Of a stretch of DNA of 64,000 bases, positions 17,237-27,331 are shown piece after piece. How positions within the stretch are numbered: position 1 is the first letter of the stretch; each line of letters starts with the position of its first letter. The translations under genes and the position numbers were made by a program. Source of the DNA: Gammaproteobacteria bacterium (GTDB lineage Bacteria > Pseudomonadota > Gammaproteobacteria > Pseudomonadales > Azotimanducaceae); assembly GCA_009840305.1 (NCBI GenBank), contig VXNY01000024.1, forward strand, positions 310,001 to 374,000, in the 5' to 3' direction. The notes beneath the pieces are model-generated. The model worked only from the letters and a program-made list of their open reading frames with translations. It had not been told where the DNA came from and ran no database searches.

Positions 17237-17919
17237 CGGAGCAGGTCCTCTGGCTTGAATCGAAGCTTAAATACTCTGAAATTTCTTTCGAACAATTCCG
17301 TGTTCTCTGGTACCGTAAATCTTTTTACGTCTTTTACCGCCTTTTCCGCGGATCGGTCAAAGGCGTCATTTCCACTAGATTCTACTACATTTACCGTGTT
17401 CAATTCGCCGCTGGGGAAAAGTTCAACTTGCAATGTCACTTCCATTCCTCTTCTTGCACTCGGTGGACGGTCCCACTTGGCCGAAATCGCAGTGTTAATT
17501 AGGTTGACGTACGTTGCGCTTTCTTCGTCAAGCGCTAGGTCGGCTAAAGATTGTATCGTTTCCGAGATGTCTTCATCCAGAGTGGAATCACGAAGTTCCT
17601 CTAAAGTTTCCAATCGCTTTTGAGACTCCTCGGACAAATCTAAATCGTCGAGAATGTCCTTCTCTTCTTCTGCCGTGGGGGTTGACACGGTTTCTGGCAA
17701 GGGAATCATCGGGGATAGACTTGGCGGTGCTTCCATCTCACGCGTACTCTCTTGAGCATCCAATATGATTAGAGTCGCTCGGACCACTTTTGGCTGGAGT
17801 ATGACTTCTTCAGACTGAAACTTCAACCCATCTACTAGTGCGAATTGAAAAAGTAGAGCTGCAGCATGGAGCAGAAGTGCCAGCACAAATGCTATCCCAT
17901 AATTTCGAAGCCAATCCAT
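17233..17919 (-). CDS. tolA: TolA, short form
   Basis: At 228 residues this TolA is much shorter than the 421-residue E. coli protein. It has the N-terminal membrane anchor (about 8-28), a central acidic, Leu/Glu-rich segment (about 85-130) in place of the long Lys/Ala helix, and a C-terminal TonB-like domain (about 135-228) with WDRPPSARRGMEVTLQVELF. TolA spans the periplasm and couples TolQR proton-motive energy to TolB-Pal. The short central region suggests a short reach. It lies between tolR and tolB, overlapping tolB by four bases. Confidence 0.9.
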   Translation of the reverse strand: MDWLRNYGIAFVLALLLHAAALLFQFALVDGLKFQSEEVILQPKVVRATLIILDAQESTREMEAPPSLSPMIPLPETVSTPTAEEEKDILDDLDLSEESQKRLETLEELRDSTLDEDISETIQSLADLALDEESATYVNLINTAISAKWDRPPSARRGMEVTLQVELFPSGELNTVNVVESSGNDAFDRSAEKAVKDVKRFTVPENTELFERNFRVFKLRFKPEDLLR

Positions 17920-17924
17920 GGATA

Positions 17925-18353
17925 TTAAATCTCCTCTGGCTCTGTGACCAAGCCAACATCGTCTGCCCCGGCTTCCTTAAGTGCATGTATGACTTGCATG
18001 ACGTACCCATAGTCTAAAGCTTGATCACCACGAACAAACACCGGTACGTTGGGCCGAGCACTTAACACCCTACTTGTTCGTTCCTCCATTTCTTCAAATG
18101 TAATGAATGAATCCTCGTCAAAATTCTCCGAGACACCCACATTAACGTAGATTCGTTTATCGGCCCGTACAGTTACCACCAAAGGATCTTCGTCATAGTC
18201 TTCAAGGGTGCCGGAAGAGTCTTGCGGCAAGTTTACCTCAATGCCTTGGTTTAGAAGTGGTACCGTCACCATAGAAACAATTAATAGAACCAACATCACG
18301 TCAATCAATGGCACAATGTTGATCTGTGACATAGGCTGGCGGCGTTTTGCCAT
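17925..18353 (-). CDS. tolR: Tol-Pal system proton-channel protein TolR
   Basis: A 142-residue ExbD/TolR protein with one membrane helix holding the essential Asp in PLIDVMLVLLIV (about 14-25) and a periplasmic domain with RGDQALDYG (about 108-116) near the C-terminus. It works with TolQ as the proton-driven motor of the Tol system. Its ATG overlaps the tolQ stop by one base. Confidence 0.97.
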   Translation of the reverse strand: MAKRRQPMSQINIVPLIDVMLVLLIVSMVTVPLLNQGIEVNLPQDSSGTLEDYDEDPLVVTVRADKRIYVNVGVSENFDEDSFITFEEMEERTSRVLSARPNVPVFVRGDQALDYGYVMQVIHALKEAGADDVGLVTEPEEI

Positions 18354-19027
18354 TATTGCGCTTGACCTCTGGCAGCCCGATAGAGTATCGATACAAGCTC
18401 GTCGATGAGACTGTCATAGCGCTTCATGAGCATCTCAATACGCGCAGTATAACGGTTGAACGCGATTACAGCTGGAATGGCAGCAATTAGCCCCATTGCA
18501 GTCACCACAAGTACTTCTGAAATCCCAGGTGCTAAGGATGCTAGAGTCGCCTGGCTCATGCGTCCTAATTCCGCAAACAAGTAAATCAGTCCAATCACCG
18601 TTCCGAGCAAGCCAACGTAGGGGCTGACCGAACCGACCGACGCAAGAAAACCCAAATGTGTCTCAAGAAGTTCTTCCTCTCGTGTTACCGCAACTCGAGT
18701 AGCTCTTGTAACTGAAATCTGTACTGCGTCAGCATCAACACTACCTTCGACATTCATTCTTTCAAATTCATGGAACCCTGCAACGAATATACGTTCGATA
18801 CCCGACACCGTAGCGGGTTCTTCGGACAATTCTGAGTACAGTTGACGGAGATCCGTCCCACCCCAAAACAAGTCTTCGAAGTCTGCGAGTTCTTGCTTCG
18901 CACGTCTTAACGCGATATAGCGTACTAAGATCATGGTCCAAGAAACCACGGAAGCTATTACTAGAAGGAAAACAATCGCGAGAACTGGGGGCGACGCGTT
19001 TTTTATAAAGGCTAAAAAGGCAAAAAT
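18353..19027 (-). CDS. tolQ: Tol-Pal system protein TolQ, inferred AUU start
   Basis: Counting only from the first ATG, GTG or TTG (GTG at 18949) gives 198 residues and loses half of the first membrane helix. The frame stays open upstream and encodes the missing helix (residues 14-30, PPVLAIVFLLVIASVV) with family-like spacing. Between 18950 and the ribosome binding site there is no ATG, GTG, TTG or CTG in frame. An exact AAGGAGG (19036-19042) lies eight bases before an ATT at 19025-19027, giving 224 residues, the normal TolQ length. TolQ pairs with TolR as a proton-driven motor. The usual ybgC gene upstream is absent, and ruvB follows directly. The start is inference, the gene identity secure. 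Confidence 0.88.
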   Translation of the reverse strand: MFAFLAFIKNASPPVLAIVFLLVIASVVSWTMILVRYIALRRAKQELADFEDLFWGGTDLRQLYSELSEEPATVSGIERIFVAGFHEFERMNVEGSVDADAVQISVTRATRVAVTREEELLETHLGFLASVGSVSPYVGLLGTVIGLIYLFAELGRMSQATLASLAPGISEVLVVTAMGLIAAIPAVIAFNRYTARIEMLMKRYDSLIDELVSILYRAARGQAQ

Positions 19028-19050
19028 CGGAATATCCTCCTTGGTACTTC

Positions 19051-20100
19051 TTAACGATCCGTGTTTGTTTGATTATCCACAAAGTCTAGACCAAAATTGC
19101 TGATGCCAAGATGATCCCATGCTAGTCTTGTAGCGACGCGTCCCTGTCGAGTTCGCATAAGAAAACCCTGCTGAATCAAGAATGGTTCCACTACTTCTTC
19201 AAGTGTATCGCGTTCTTCTCCTAGTGAGGCTGACAGCGTCTCAATACCGACTGGACCACCTTGGTATTTCTGAACGACAGAGTTTAAGTATTTCAAATCT
19301 AACGAATCGAGTCCTGCCTGATCAACTTCGAACAGACTCAAGGCCTGATCCGCGATGTCCTTAGTAATGACACCATCGGCTCGGACTTGTGCAAAGTCTC
19401 GAACCAATCGCAACAGTCTATTTGCCACTCGCGGAGTCGCTCGAGACCGACGTGCGATCTCATGTGCGCCGTCATCGTGAATCGAAATCGAAAGCTTTCG
19501 AGCGGAGCGTAACACAATCTGCGCGAGGTCATCATGCGCGTAATATTCCAAGTGTAACACGATGTCGAACCGATCCAACAGAGGATTCGTTAATAACCCA
19601 ACTCGAGTCGTCGCGCCAACGATCGTAAAGGGCGGTAGCTCCATCCTTATTGACCGCGCACTGGGACCTTCTCCGAGCAAGATATCAAACTTGTACTCTT
19701 CCATAGCAGGATAAAGAATCTCTTCTACCGCGACCGGCATTCGGTGACACTCATCAATGAACAACGTTCCTTGTTTTTCCAAATTTGTTAGAATCGCCGC
19801 CATATCGCCCGGTTTATCCAGTACTGGTCCCGAAGTAATCCGAAGTGGCGATTGCATTTCGTTCGCGAGAATGAGCGCTAAGGTTGTTTTGCCCAGTCCG
19901 GGGGGGCCGTGAAAAAGTACATGAGAAAGGTTTTCGTCACGTTGGCGCGCTGCTTCAATGAAGATTGTGAGTCGTTCCTTCAGTGACTCTTGGCCGACAA
20001 ATTCGTCCAGCGAGACTGGGCGTAATTGCCGATCAAAACTAGCTTCATCTTGTTGTAGGTGCGCATCTAACACTCGAACCTGATCAGCTTGCACCGTCAT
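19051..20100 (-). CDS. ruvB: Holliday junction branch-migration ATPase RuvB
   Basis: RuvB is the hexameric motor that drives branch migration of Holliday junctions with RuvA. The 349-residue protein has Walker [10 protein letters not shown] (65-73), Walker B LFIDECHR (about 113-120), the sensor region with the GATTR arginine finger, and a C-terminal winged helix (about 270-335). ruvC, ruvA and ruvB are adjacent with ruvA overlapping ruvB by four bases, so they are probably one transcript with yebC and aspS. Confidence 0.98.
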   Translation of the reverse strand: MTVQADQVRVLDAHLQQDEASFDRQLRPVSLDEFVGQESLKERLTIFIEAARQRDENLSHVLFHGPPGLGKTTLALILANEMQSPLRITSGPVLDKPGDMAAILTNLEKQGTLFIDECHRMPVAVEEILYPAMEEYKFDILLGEGPSARSIRMELPPFTIVGATTRVGLLTNPLLDRFDIVLHLEYYAHDDLAQIVLRSARKLSISIHDDGAHEIARRSRATPRVANRLLRLVRDFAQVRADGVITKDIADQALSLFEVDQAGLDSLDLKYLNSVVQKYQGGPVGIETLSASLGEERDTLEEVVEPFLIQQGFLMRTRQGRVATRLAWDHLGISNFGLDFVDNQTNTDR

Positions 20101-20681
20101 TTTGTCGAGGCCAAGTGTCGGAGCGCGGCGCGCACTAAATCTTCGATGGATATACCGTCATGCCAATTTGCTTCCACCGCGCGGCGAGCATCTCCTTGAC
20201 GATAGCCCAAATTCACTAGGGCGCGTTCTGCTTCATTGAGGTCAGAGGATTGGTCTATGGAACTACTCACTGCAAGGGGTAAGTCGTCGAGCCGATTCGC
20301 AAGATCAACAACAATTCGCTCCGCTCCGCGTTTCCCAATACCCTTGACTCGAGTCAAAAAACCGATGTCGCGGTCCTGTGCTATGCGATTCAACTGCTCT
20401 AGAGAGTACGTGGACAGAATGGCTAATGCACTTCGAGGACCGACGCTTGGGATTTTGATGAGAATTCGAAAAAAATCTCTCATCGCGTTGTTGGTAAATC
20501 CATATAGTGTGTGAGCATCCTGCTGTATGACTTCGTGCACATACAACGTGCACTTGGTTCCGGATGATACATCGTCGAAGGTAGATGGTGGTACTTCGAC
20601 TTCGTACCCTAAGCCATTTATATCTACTAATGCAGTATTTTCGTTAATTTCGACAAACTTTCCAACTATTCGACTGAGCAT
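20097..20681 (-). CDS. ruvA: Holliday junction DNA-binding protein RuvA
   Basis: A 194-residue protein with an N-terminal OB fold (about 1-62), two helix-hairpin-helix motifs (about 70-140, including [19 protein letters not shown] and [15 protein letters not shown]) and a C-terminal three-helix domain that contacts RuvB (about 148-194). This is the standard RuvA architecture and length. Confidence 0.98.
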   Translation of the reverse strand: MLSRIVGKFVEINENTALVDINGLGYEVEVPPSTFDDVSSGTKCTLYVHEVIQQDAHTLYGFTNNAMRDFFRILIKIPSVGPRSALAILSTYSLEQLNRIAQDRDIGFLTRVKGIGKRGAERIVVDLANRLDDLPLAVSSSIDQSSDLNEAERALVNLGYRQGDARRAVEANWHDGISIEDLVRAALRHLASTK

Positions 20682-20711
20682 GAGTAATAGATGTATGGGT
20701 GAATTGTGAAT

Positions 20712-21233
20712 TTAGTCTCGGTATAAGTCGCGTGGGTTTAACTGTCCCCGACCCTCTTGGCTTCCGGTTTGCACGCTATAGACATGACATATCGCGATTG
20801 CAAGAGCATCAGACGCGTCCGTGCTCATGGTCCCATCTAGACGCAACAGATTCTTTACCATGTACTGTACTTGTTGCTTAGTGGCACTTCCGGTCCCAAC
20901 TAACACTTTCTTGACCTGACGCGCGCTGTGTTCGACTATAGTTATTTCCCGTGCGAGCACCGCGGCTAGGGCTGCTCCACGTGCCTGTCCTAACTTTAGC
21001 GCGGAGTTGGGGTTCTCAGCCATGAACACTCCCTCAACGGCACAAATATCGGCGGTGTATTCGGACAATACAAGATCCACTCCATCGTAGATATCCCGCA
21101 ATCGTTCAAAAAAGCTCTTTTGTTGCGTTTTAATACTCCCGGACGCGATATATCGTAAGTCTGAACCACGACACGAGATTAAACCATATCCTGTCGCGCG
21201 AGAACCAGGATCTATCCCGATGATGGTTGTCAT
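20712..21233 (-). CDS. ruvC: Holliday junction resolvase RuvC
   Basis: A 173-residue RNase H-fold endonuclease. The first catalytic Asp is in GIDPGS (residue 8), a Glu follows in the AVEGVF strand (about 66-71), and the C-terminal acidic pair is in DASDALAIAICH (about 139-150). It cuts Holliday junctions made by RecA. Its start overlaps the yebC stop by four bases. Confidence 0.98.
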   Translation of the reverse strand: MTTIIGIDPGSRATGYGLISCRGSDLRYIASGSIKTQQKSFFERLRDIYDGVDLVLSEYTADICAVEGVFMAENPNSALKLGQARGAALAAVLAREITIVEHSARQVKKVLVGTGSATKQQVQYMVKNLLRLDGTMSTDASDALAIAICHVYSVQTGSQEGRGQLNPRDLYRD

Positions 21234-21970
21234 CCCGATTCTGAGAGGTCACTTAGCTCTGCGTTCGTGTAAACGCTTTGAACGTCGTCCAACTCTTCCA
21301 ACGCGTCCACTAGGTTTAGAGTCTTTTCAGTCAGTGCTTCGTCACAACTAGTGGTAGTTGAAGGCCACATTGTGGTTTCCGCGTGTAGTGGTACGCAATC
21401 AGTCTCTCTGAACGCTGCCAACACCTCGCTAAAAGTCTCAAATGTGGTGAATACTACAGAGTTTCCTTCATCGTCGTTCTCGACATCTTCGGCACCGGAT
21501 TCGAGTGCTAACTCCATTATGATGTCTTCGTCGGTGGTTCGATCAAAATGTAAGACACCACGGCGATCAAATTGAAAAGCTACCGAACCAGTAGTGCCTA
21601 AGGATCCACCGTATTTGGAGAAAGCATGGCGTACAGCTGCGACTGTGCGATTCCGATTGTCGGTCATCGTCTCGACTAAAAACGCAACACCACCCGGTCC
21701 ATAGCCTTCGTAGGTGATTTCGTCCAGTGCTACTTCGTCACCGTTGCCTGCTCCGCGTGCAATCGCCCTATCGATTGTGTCTTTTGGCATATTAACGGTA
21801 AGCGCGTTATCCATCGCCGCGCGGAGACGTGGGTTGTCTGCTGGGCTCGCACCACCCAGCCGTGCTGCGACGGTCAGTTCCCGAATAACTTTCGTCCAAA
21901 CTTTCGCGCGCTTTGCATCTTGTCTGGCTTTACGATGTTTGATGTTCGCCCACTTAGAATGACCAGCCAT
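21230..21970 (-). CDS. yebC: YebC/PmpR-family protein
   Basis: The sequence opens with [18 protein letters not shown], the family hallmark, and has 246 residues in the three-domain YebC layout. Bacterial members are described as DNA-binding regulators and, more recently, as proteins that help translate proline-rich stretches. That is notable beside a Pal with twelve consecutive prolines in the same gene block, but a link is speculative. It shares one base with the aspS stop (TAATG). Confidence 0.97.
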   Translation of the reverse strand: MAGHSKWANIKHRKARQDAKRAKVWTKVIRELTVAARLGGASPADNPRLRAAMDNALTVNMPKDTIDRAIARGAGNGDEVALDEITYEGYGPGGVAFLVETMTDNRNRTVAAVRHAFSKYGGSLGTTGSVAFQFDRRGVLHFDRTTDEDIIMELALESGAEDVENDDEGNSVVFTTFETFSEVLAAFRETDCVPLHAETTMWPSTTTSCDEALTEKTLNLVDALEELDDVQSVYTNAELSDLSESG

Positions 21971-23736
21971 TACCTACTCTCCTTCCGTAAGGTTAGGTTT
22001 AACTCTCTGAGCTGCGCGTGATCAATCTCGCTTGGCGCGTGGGTCATGGAACATGAAGCTGTCTGCGTCTTGGGGAATGCAATTACATCTCGAATTGACT
22101 GTGCACCGGTCAAAATCATGACAAGGCGATCAATCCCTAATGCAATACCACCGTGTGGTGGGCAACCCAACTTTAACGCGTCTAGTAAAAAACCAAACTT
22201 GACTTGAGCTTCCTGAGATATCCCAAGCACACTGAACACTGCCTGTTGCATTTCGAGATCGTGTATTCTCAACGATCCTCCACCGATTTCGTACCCATTT
22301 ATCACCACATCGTATGCATGAGCTTTGGCGTCGTATGGATTTGAGTTGAATTCAGCTAGTGAGCAGGTAGGTCGGGTAAACGGGTGATGAGCCGGTGAAT
22401 GACCCTGGTCTTGATCGAGCTCAAACATTGGCCAATCTACGATCCAGCACGGGTAGAACCCCTGTTCGATCAGTTCAAGATTTTTCGCGACGCGATCGCG
22501 TAATTCACTGAGAAATACATTTGCTGTCTGAGACTTGTCAGCCCCGAAAAAGAGAATGTCCCCAGATGCCGCCTCACACCGAGTCAGAATCTCCGACAGT
22601 TCTCGATCTGTTAAAAATTTTAGGATCGGCGATTGCAAACCGTCTCGACCGGTTGAACGATCCTTTACCCGAATGTACGCTAGTCCTTGCGCACCGAATT
22701 TCTTAACAAATTCCACTAATTCATCCAACTGTTTTCGAGAAAGCTGGTCTACACTAGCCGGTACCTTTAACACCGCTACTCGGGAGTTCGAGTCGTTTGC
22801 CGGAGCCGAGAACACTTTAAAATCGCTGTCAACCACTAAATCGTCGATGTCAACTAGCTGTAGTGGATTGCGTAAATCAGGTTTATCCGATCCATAACGA
22901 TACATTGCTTCAGCGTATTTAATAACCGGAAACTCTCCAAGATCCACTTCCAGTTGAACTCTAAACAAACCAACTAACATCGTTTCGACTAAGTTCATGA
23001 TTTCCGCTTCGTCCACGAAGGAGGCTTCAACGTCGAGTTGAGTAAACTCCGGTTGGCGATCACTGCGCATGTCTTCGTCTCGGTAACAACGAGCAATCTG
23101 ATAGTAGCGATCCAGCCCAGAAACCATTAAGAGTTGCTTAAAAATCTGTGGAGACTGAGGTAATGCATAGAAGTTTCCAGGATGAACTCTGCTCGGCACA
23201 AGGTAATCCCGCGCACCCTCTGGTGTCGATCGCGCTAGGGTGGGAGTTTCGATATCGACGAAACCCTGTGCCTCCATAAATTTTCTTATCTGACTAACGA
23301 TCGAGGCACGGTCGCGCAGCCTTTGTTGGACTTCGGCTCGACGCAGATCGATATATCGATAACGCAGCCGAACATCCTCACCGATCCCGATGTGCTCGTG
23401 TAATGCAAAAGGTGGTACTTCGGAAGTGTTTAAGACCTCAAGTTCACTCGCAAGGACTTCAATCGCCCCAGTACCTAATTTTGGATTTGTCTCACCGTCG
23501 CGTCGATGTTGTACTTTGCCAACAACTCGAATCACAAACTCGTTCCGCAACTTCTCCGCGCGCGCAAACACGGACGCATTTTCAGACTCAAACACAACTT
23601 GTAATAGGCCTTTGTGATCACGAATATCCAAGAAGATCACGGCACCGTGATTGCGATGTGTATGCACCCAACCACACACTTCGACGGACTCGCCGAGGTG
23701 ACTGGTACGGAGGTCGCCACAGTAGTGTGTTCGCAT
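21970..23736 (-). CDS. aspS: Aspartyl-tRNA synthetase
   Basis: A 588-residue class IIb synthetase: N-terminal OB anticodon-binding domain (about 1-105), catalytic core with motif 2 ([12 protein letters not shown], about 210-221), the bacterial GAD insertion (about 285-410) and motif 3 [13 protein letters not shown] (about 532-544). It charges tRNA-Asp. aspS-yebC-ruvCAB-tol-pal is the Pseudomonas-type order, and aspS probably leads the transcript. Confidence 0.98.
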   Translation of the reverse strand: MRTHYCGDLRTSHLGESVEVCGWVHTHRNHGAVIFLDIRDHKGLLQVVFESENASVFARAEKLRNEFVIRVVGKVQHRRDGETNPKLGTGAIEVLASELEVLNTSEVPPFALHEHIGIGEDVRLRYRYIDLRRAEVQQRLRDRASIVSQIRKFMEAQGFVDIETPTLARSTPEGARDYLVPSRVHPGNFYALPQSPQIFKQLLMVSGLDRYYQIARCYRDEDMRSDRQPEFTQLDVEASFVDEAEIMNLVETMLVGLFRVQLEVDLGEFPVIKYAEAMYRYGSDKPDLRNPLQLVDIDDLVVDSDFKVFSAPANDSNSRVAVLKVPASVDQLSRKQLDELVEFVKKFGAQGLAYIRVKDRSTGRDGLQSPILKFLTDRELSEILTRCEAASGDILFFGADKSQTANVFLSELRDRVAKNLELIEQGFYPCWIVDWPMFELDQDQGHSPAHHPFTRPTCSLAEFNSNPYDAKAHAYDVVINGYEIGGGSLRIHDLEMQQAVFSVLGISQEAQVKFGFLLDALKLGCPPHGGIALGIDRLVMILTGAQSIRDVIAFPKTQTASCSMTHAPSEIDHAQLRELNLTLRKESR

Positions 23737-23785
23737 GTGTTCTCTAAGCTCTGTGCTTGCGAGTGAAGTGCTCTAATATCGCGTT

Positions 23786-24136
23786 TTATGCCTTCGGTGA
23801 ATCTGACCGTTCACTTGAATCCAATGATTTAGCTGACCCACCGTCCTCTGTGGTGTTAACACTCTTGGACGATAATTCGTCTTCCTTTTTGGAATTTTTG
23901 TCCGCTTCGCTTCCATTTGCTTTAGGTTGATTGGAAGTATCTTTAGTCCTTTGTGAGTTTTTGAAGTCGGTTTCATACCAGCCTGTTCCCTTCAGGCGAA
24001 ATGCTACGGGAGAGATAAGCTTCTTCAGCGTTGATTGGGCACAGTCGGGACAATCTACGAGTACAGGATCAGACATCTTTTGCATGACTTCAAAACCGTG
24101 GCCGCAAGCTCGACACTCATACTCGTAAATAGGCAA
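23786..24136 (-). CDS. FmdB-family zinc-ribbon protein with long Ser/Lys tail
   Basis: The TTG at 24136 is preferred because it gives the family N-terminus, PIYEYECRACG, and because AGGAAG stands eight bases upstream. The zinc ribbon is CxxC...CxxC (CRAC and CPDC). The rest (about residues 45-116) is a low-complexity Ser/Lys/Asp/Glu tail with no fold signal. Members are small regulatory-type proteins of uncertain function, often beside aspS in gammaproteobacteria, as here. Confidence 0.85.
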   Translation of the reverse strand: MPIYEYECRACGHGFEVMQKMSDPVLVDCPDCAQSTLKKLISPVAFRLKGTGWYETDFKNSQRTKDTSNQPKANGSEADKNSKKEDELSSKSVNTTEDGGSAKSLDSSERSDSPKA

Positions 24137-24596
24137 TTTGGTACTTCCTAGCAAACATCAATCGGCAAAAAATTATAAGATTTACTGACACACTCCTAAC
24201 TTCGGAGAGTTGCTGCAAAGAACTGGCGAAAAAAGTATTTCGTGGCGCAGTCTTAGAGAACTGTCTTTACCCTTGACAAATTTAGAAAATTGCTTCCAGC
24301 ACCTTGGAGTGCCTACAACGCCAAGCAACCGAGTGTAGCTCACTGTTGGAGGCTATAATTTATCTCGCGCTACACGATGCATCTTAGTACATTGTGCTTC
24401 TAAATCGCGCAAACGAATCATAAGTGCAAGCTTAGCAAAAGTTCCACTTTTTCAAGCCCTTTAAAGATAGAACAAACTGTTTTCATTAACCTTTTGTCGA
24501 TTGATTCTGTCAACGATATTTGGTTTTAGGTCGAACACCACGCGGTCACACCAGACTGAGAGCTAACCAATTTGGTCAAATTGACAACTTTAGAAC
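24137..24596. other. Intergenic region between fmdB-like gene and proS
   Basis: About 460 bases separate two divergent transcripts and should hold their promoters. No gene or recognisable structured RNA such as tmRNA or RNase P RNA was found. A 16-base inverted repeat lies at its right end. Confidence 0.6.
24568..24583. repeat. Perfect 7-bp inverted repeat just before proS
   Basis: CAATTTG and CAAATTG flank GT. The repeat ends 13 bases before the proS ATG, in the region a ribosome would cover, so it could act on DNA or as a small mRNA hairpin near the start codon. Confidence 0.5.
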
Positions 24597-26300
24597 ATGA
24601 AATTTAGTAATTCCTTAATTCCAACTCTTCGCGACATCCCAGCGAATGCAGAGATCGCGAGTCACATTCTGTTGCTACGAGGTGGGTTTATTCGACAACT
24701 TGGGTCCGGTCTCTACACTTGGCTTCCCCTCGGAGTAAGAGTACTACAGAAGGTCGAACGAATCGTACGCGACGAACTCAATAAGAAAGACGCTCAAGAA
24801 GTCCTTATGCCCTTTGTGCAACCAGGAGAGCTTTGGAAAGAGTCTCAACGCTGGGAAATTATGGGACCTGATTTGCTAAGAATGCAAGATAGGCACGAGA
24901 ACGATTATTGTTTGAGCCCGACTCATGAAGAAGTGATCACCGATTTATTCCGAAAAAACGTCAAAAGTTATCGGCAATTACCCCTTAATCTCTACCAAAT
25001 TGCGACAAAGTTTCGAGACGAAATTCGACCCCGTTTCGGTGTGTTGCGTTCACGAGAATTTATTATGAAGGATGGATATTCATTTCACCTAAATGAGGAC
25101 TCGTTGCATAAAACGTACATCGCAATGCATGAAGCATATTCTGCGATTTTTACTCGACTTGCACTCGACTTCCGTTCCGTTGAAGCGCATGGCGGGGTAA
25201 TTGGGGACGAAGAGAATCGTGAGTTCCATGTGCTTGCAGACACAGGGGAAGACGCTATCGCATACAGTGCTGCTAGTTCCTACGCGGCCAATCTTGAAAA
25301 AGCTGAAGCCGTTGCACCCCGAGAAACAGCACCCGCCTCTGAAACGCTAACCAAAGTCTCGACACCAAACGTTCGAACGATCAACGGTCTAGTCGAGTGT
25401 TTAGATGTCCCGATTGAACGGACAGTTAAAACATTGATCGTACAAGGCGAAGACTCGCCGATCGGTTTGGTCTTAAGAGGAGACCACGAACTTCACGAAA
25501 TTAAAGCAGCAAGTTTACCAAACGTATTGAGTCCACTGACTTTTACGAAAGAGAGTGACGTGCGACATCATGTTGGTTGCAACGTTGGATCAATTGGGCC
25601 AGTACAACTGCAAATTCCATACTACGTCGATAGAAGTGCTGCTGTACTCAGTGATTTCGTATGTGGTGCAAATGAAGATGACTTTCATCTGACAGGTGTC
25701 AATTGGAATAGAGACGAGTCTCTTCGAAATTCAGCTGTTCAAGACCTTCGCAAAGTCGTAGAAGGGGACCCAGCTCCCGATGGCAGCGGACCACTATCAA
25801 TTCTGCGAGGAATCGAAGTAGGACACATCTTTAAACTCGGCAAAAAGTACTCCCATACGATGAATGCTACCGTCTTAGATGAACAAGGAGAATCGGTAAA
25901 TGTATTAATGGGGTGCTATGGACTTGGCATTACGCGCTTGGCTGCTGCAGTTATTGAACAGAAGCATGATGACGTCGGGCCACTTTGGCCAATCGAAATC
26001 GCACCAGCCCAAGTTCACCTAGTTGCTTTGAACGTTTCGCAAAGTTCAGCAGTCGCGGGTGCAGCAAACCAAGTTTACGAACAGCTAACGACACAAGGCA
26101 TAGAAGTTCTCTATGATGATCGAAACGAACGCCCAGGGGTGAAATTTGCGGATGCTGATCTCATTGGTATTCCATACCGAATAACCATAGGTGAGCGCGG
26201 TTTAAAACACGATGCGATCGAATACCAACATCAACGAGAAGTCAAGATAGAGCTTCCACTCGATCAAGTGGTCTCAACCGTCTTACGAGACCTAAATTAG
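24597..26300 (+). CDS. proS: Prolyl-tRNA synthetase with YbaK-type editing insertion
   Basis: The 567-residue enzyme is the bacterial ProS form: class II motif 1 and 2 region (about 1-200, with LSPTHEEVITDLF and PRFGVLRSREFIMKDGYSFH), the INS editing domain (about 225-390), motif 3 (GCYGLGITRLAAA, about 440-452) and a C-terminal anticodon-binding domain (about 470-567). It charges tRNA-Pro and edits mischarged alanine. Length fits E. coli ProS. tsaD follows 21 bases downstream on the same strand. Confidence 0.97.
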   Translation: MKFSNSLIPTLRDIPANAEIASHILLLRGGFIRQLGSGLYTWLPLGVRVLQKVERIVRDELNKKDAQEVLMPFVQPGELWKESQRWEIMGPDLLRMQDRHENDYCLSPTHEEVITDLFRKNVKSYRQLPLNLYQIATKFRDEIRPRFGVLRSREFIMKDGYSFHLNEDSLHKTYIAMHEAYSAIFTRLALDFRSVEAHGGVIGDEENREFHVLADTGEDAIAYSAASSYAANLEKAEAVAPRETAPASETLTKVSTPNVRTINGLVECLDVPIERTVKTLIVQGEDSPIGLVLRGDHELHEIKAASLPNVLSPLTFTKESDVRHHVGCNVGSIGPVQLQIPYYVDRSAAVLSDFVCGANEDDFHLTGVNWNRDESLRNSAVQDLRKVVEGDPAPDGSGPLSILRGIEVGHIFKLGKKYSHTMNATVLDEQGESVNVLMGCYGLGITRLAAAVIEQKHDDVGPLWPIEIAPAQVHLVALNVSQSSAVAGAANQVYEQLTTQGIEVLYDDRNERPGVKFADADLIGIPYRITIGERGLKHDAIEYQHQREVKIELPLDQVVSTVLRDLN

Positions 26301-26321
26301 TTTCGACCAGAGTCCCCGCAT

Positions 26322-27326
26322 TTGTTAGTTTTAGGTATCGAAACATCGTGCGACGAAACTGCCGTAGCACTCTACGACACTGATCGAGGACTCTGCGGAC
26401 AGAGTATCTACAGTCAGACCGAGTTGCACGAACAGTATGGTGGTGTTGTACCCGAACTCGCATCGCGCGACCACGTACAAAAGCTTGTACCCCTGATTCG
26501 TCAGACACTTTCACAGACTCAATTCAAACTTCGCGATGTTCATTCCATAGCCTATACTTCTGGACCGGGATTAATGGGCGCGCTGTTAGTTGGCGCATCG
26601 ATTGGACGTTCACTTGCTTGGGCTTTAAACATTCCCGCAATGGGAGTGCACCACATGGAAGCCCATCTCTTAGCACCGTTGCTCGATCAGATTCCTCCTG
26701 ACTTTCCATTCGTCGCGCTTCTTGTTTCCGGAGGGCACACGCAATTAATGTTTGTAAGGGCGATTGGTGACTATTCACTCTTGGGTCAGTCTCTCGACGA
26801 CGCCGCGGGAGAAGCTTTTGATAAGACTGCGAACGTACTTGGTTTGAGCTATCCTGGCGGACCCGAAATTGCTCGCGCAGCGATAACAGGAGACCCTTCT
26901 AAGTTTAAACTACCTCGACCAATGACTGATCGACCGGGACTAGACTTTAGCTTCAGTGGTTTGAAGACTGCAGTGAAACTCGAAGTTGAGAAACGGTTGC
27001 CACTTTCGCCTGAGAGTCTTGCCGACATCGCAGCATCATTTGAAAGTGCTGTCGTTGATACCCTAGTGATCAAATGCCAACGTGCGATCGCGAAAACGAA
27101 GGCAAAGTCCCTCGTAATTGCCGGTGGAGTAGCAGCAAACAAAACTTTGCGCGAAAAGGCACAAACCCTAGACTGTCAGGTCTTCTTTCCACCGGACGAT
27201 TTGTGCACCGATAATGGCGCTATGGTAGCATTCGCCGGACACCAACGATTAACTGCAGGAGTGTCTGATTCTCTCGCGATTGACGTAAGACCTCGATGGG
27301 ATCTAGCCCGACTCGATCCTGTGTAA
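26322..27326 (+). CDS. tsaD: tRNA t6A37 threonylcarbamoyl transferase TsaD
   Basis: The frame begins at TTG 26322 with [15 protein letters not shown], the family N-terminus. The metal ligands are His111 and His115 in [12 protein letters not shown], with the third Asp in CTDNGAMVA (about 300). TsaD transfers threonylcarbamoyl from TsaC product to A37 of tRNAs reading ANN codons. The length is normal. It lies directly after proS instead of the common rpsU-dnaG neighbourhood, and its stop is five bases from the convergent cca stop. Confidence 0.97.
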   Translation: MLVLGIETSCDETAVALYDTDRGLCGQSIYSQTELHEQYGGVVPELASRDHVQKLVPLIRQTLSQTQFKLRDVHSIAYTSGPGLMGALLVGASIGRSLAWALNIPAMGVHHMEAHLLAPLLDQIPPDFPFVALLVSGGHTQLMFVRAIGDYSLLGQSLDDAAGEAFDKTANVLGLSYPGGPEIARAAITGDPSKFKLPRPMTDRPGLDFSFSGLKTAVKLEVEKRLPLSPESLADIAASFESAVVDTLVIKCQRAIAKTKAKSLVIAGGVAANKTLREKAQTLDCQVFFPPDDLCTDNGAMVAFAGHQRLTAGVSDSLAIDVRPRWDLARLDPV

Positions 27327-27331
27327 CCACG

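Noticed and set aside
24155-24596. Possible structured RNA gene before proS
   Set aside because: No conserved tmRNA, RNase P, 6S or SRP RNA motif was seen; treated as ordinary promoter DNA.
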